DNA from: an uncultured Collinsella sp.
GTDB taxonomy: Bacteria; Actinomycetota; Coriobacteriia; Coriobacteriales; Coriobacteriaceae
Assembly: GCA_900767675.1 (NCBI GenBank)
Contig: CAAFZX010000044.1
Location: 1 to 64,000 of the forward strand
Length of the DNA: 64,000 nt
Reading direction: 5' to 3'
This document shows positions 63,281-64,000 of this stretch, one piece after another; within the stretch, counting starts at the first letter, position 1, and every line of letters starts with the position of its first letter. The translations under genes were made by a program, and so were the position numbers. The notes beneath the pieces were generated by a model. It saw only the letters and a list, made by a program, of their open reading frames with translations. It made no database searches and was not told the origin of the DNA.

Positions 63281-63901
63281 ATGGATGCTCAGACTTGTCT
63301 CAAGAAGATGCAGCTTGCCGGGACGCTCTCGCTGGCAACTGTGGACGAAAATGGCGCGCCGCAAATTCGCTGCGTGAGCGCTGTACATTACGAGTCCCGC
63401 GCCATCTACTTCCTCACGGCGCGCGGCAAGGAGATGGCCCGCCAGCTTATGGCCGATGGGCGCGTCCAAACGCTCGTCCACACGCGGTTTAACGAAATGA
63501 TTCGCATGTCCGGCGTTGCCACTCCCGCCTTGGATTCCGAGCAAGTTTACTGGCGTGACGTTATTTATGCCGAGCAGCCGTATCTTGCCAACGTTTATCC
63601 CGGTGATACGCGTGATATCAACACTATCTTTAAGGTCGAAAACATCGTGCTCGACTACTTTAACCTTGGGGTTCGTCCTATTGAGCGCGCTGTCTTTACC
63701 CTAGACGAGGACATGGCGTCCGCGCCCGTTAAGGGTTTTCGTATTGATTCCGATGCGTGTATCGGTTGCGGTACCTGTCTTGAGCACTGTCCGCAGAAGT
63801 GCATCGAGCCGGGTGACTCGTATCGCATAGAGCCTGAGCACTGCTTGCACTGTGGCGCCTGTGAAGAGAATTGCCCCGTCGGCGCCGTTGAGCGCCTGTA
63901 G
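63281..63901 (+). CDS. Flavin-binding (PNPOx-like) protein with two [4Fe-4S] sites
   Basis: A 206-residue protein. The N-terminal split-barrel (about residues 1-130) has GTLSLATVDENGAPQIRCVSAVHYESRAIYFLTARGKEMARQL, the FMN-binding PNPOx pattern. The C-terminal ferredoxin part has CIGCGTCLEHCPQKC and CLHCGACEENCP. It lies 24 bases after the peptide and 45 before the radical SAM gene. It may supply electrons to the radical SAM enzyme or act on the peptide. Confidence 0.87.
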   Translation: MDAQTCLKKMQLAGTLSLATVDENGAPQIRCVSAVHYESRAIYFLTARGKEMARQLMADGRVQTLVHTRFNEMIRMSGVATPALDSEQVYWRDVIYAEQPYLANVYPGDTRDINTIFKVENIVLDYFNLGVRPIERAVFTLDEDMASAPVKGFRIDSDACIGCGTCLEHCPQKCIEPGDSYRIEPEHCLHCGACEENCPVGAVERL

Positions 63902-63946
63902 CCCAATACCGTCATCAATTTGAACATCGACCAAGGGAGTCCCACG

Positions 63947-64000
63947 ATGCAAAAGCCCGCGTTTGCCTTCCAGTGGCATATTACGAATGAATGCGATCAG
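63947..64000 (+). CDS. Start of a radical SAM protein (cut by window end)
   Basis: ATG 63947 follows AGGGAG. Only 18 codons are present: MQKPAFAFQWHITNECDQ. An FQWHIT-x-x-CD opening is the sequence around the first Cys of the CxxxCxxC radical SAM motif in peptide-modifying radical SAM/SPASM enzymes. The next Cys residues lie beyond the window. The position after the ACGX peptide makes a maturase likely. Confidence 0.65.
   Translation, partial: MQKPAFAFQWHITNECDQ

Noticed and set aside
1..64000. CRISPR array
   Set aside because: No regularly spaced identical repeats with unique spacers were seen. The closest pattern, the 33-bp array at 26986-27104, has no spacers and is inside a gene.
1..64000. 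rRNA and tRNA genes, including a tRNA attachment site for the ICE
   Set aside because: No cloverleaf or rRNA segment could be recognised. The GGTTCGAGGGC at 535-545 resembles a T-arm but is half of a terminator hairpin.
1..64000. Insertion sequences or transposase genes
   Set aside because: No DDE, HUH or serine transposase motif was found; the only recombinase is the integrase at 1727-2800.

Overview
The window reads as a GC-rich actinobacterial genome of the class Coriobacteriia, probably Collinsella. This is an inference from gene content and base composition; no database search was possible. Roughly the first 30 kb is an integrative and conjugative element (ICE) of clearly higher GC than the rest. 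From about 31 kb rightward the DNA is ordinary chromosome with its own accessory genes and several decayed genes. I could not define exact attL/attR ends.

ICE, left to right. Positions 1-960 are non-coding and carry eight copies of a GGGAATAAY motif. Next come a Cro/CI-type regulator, a small excisionase-like protein, a tyrosine recombinase and a small MobC-like protein. An AbiE toxin-antitoxin pair follows, then a YraN-like protein, ParA and ParB. A structured intergenic region that could be oriT precedes MobC and the relaxase. On the minus strand are an EcsC-family protein, a class B sortase, a VaFE-repeat surface protein and the conjugation machine: a TrbL/VirB6-like channel, an NlpC/P60-glucosaminidase wall hydrolase, VirB4, PrgI, Maff2, VirD4 and PcfB. 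The replication module is a DnaC-like loader plus an initiator-like protein whose gene contains four repeats spaced exactly 33 bp apart. Two small helix-turn-helix proteins close this block.

The right end of the ICE region (28.1-30.7 kb) carries degenerate repeat modules, a yjdF gene with a long leader, and an AbiF-like HEPN protein. Directly downstream of the HEPN gene lie two tandem small-RNA-like units. Each has a promoter-like sequence, a 5' hairpin and a covarying terminator-like stem. This is the best candidate for a poorly described system in the window.

Chromosomal part: two intact SAM methyltransferases flank a gutted third one. TetR, HxlR and MerR regulators follow with their target genes, then topoisomerase IV-like parC/parE, a DUF234 ATPase behind a cluster of palindromes, and an XRE/membrane protein pair. 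Further on are a 1455-residue Tat-type surface protein with a LuxR-type regulator, a GMP synthase ATP-PPase without its glutaminase domain, and a two-component system next to a CXXC peptide/NapH-like/TlpA-like redox operon. A large ABC exporter is followed by a membrane protein bracketed by two inverted 182-bp palindromic elements. The window ends with a Dus enzyme, a macrodomain/sirtuin (SirTM-type) pair, and the start of a radical-SAM cluster with an ACGX-repeat Cys peptide.
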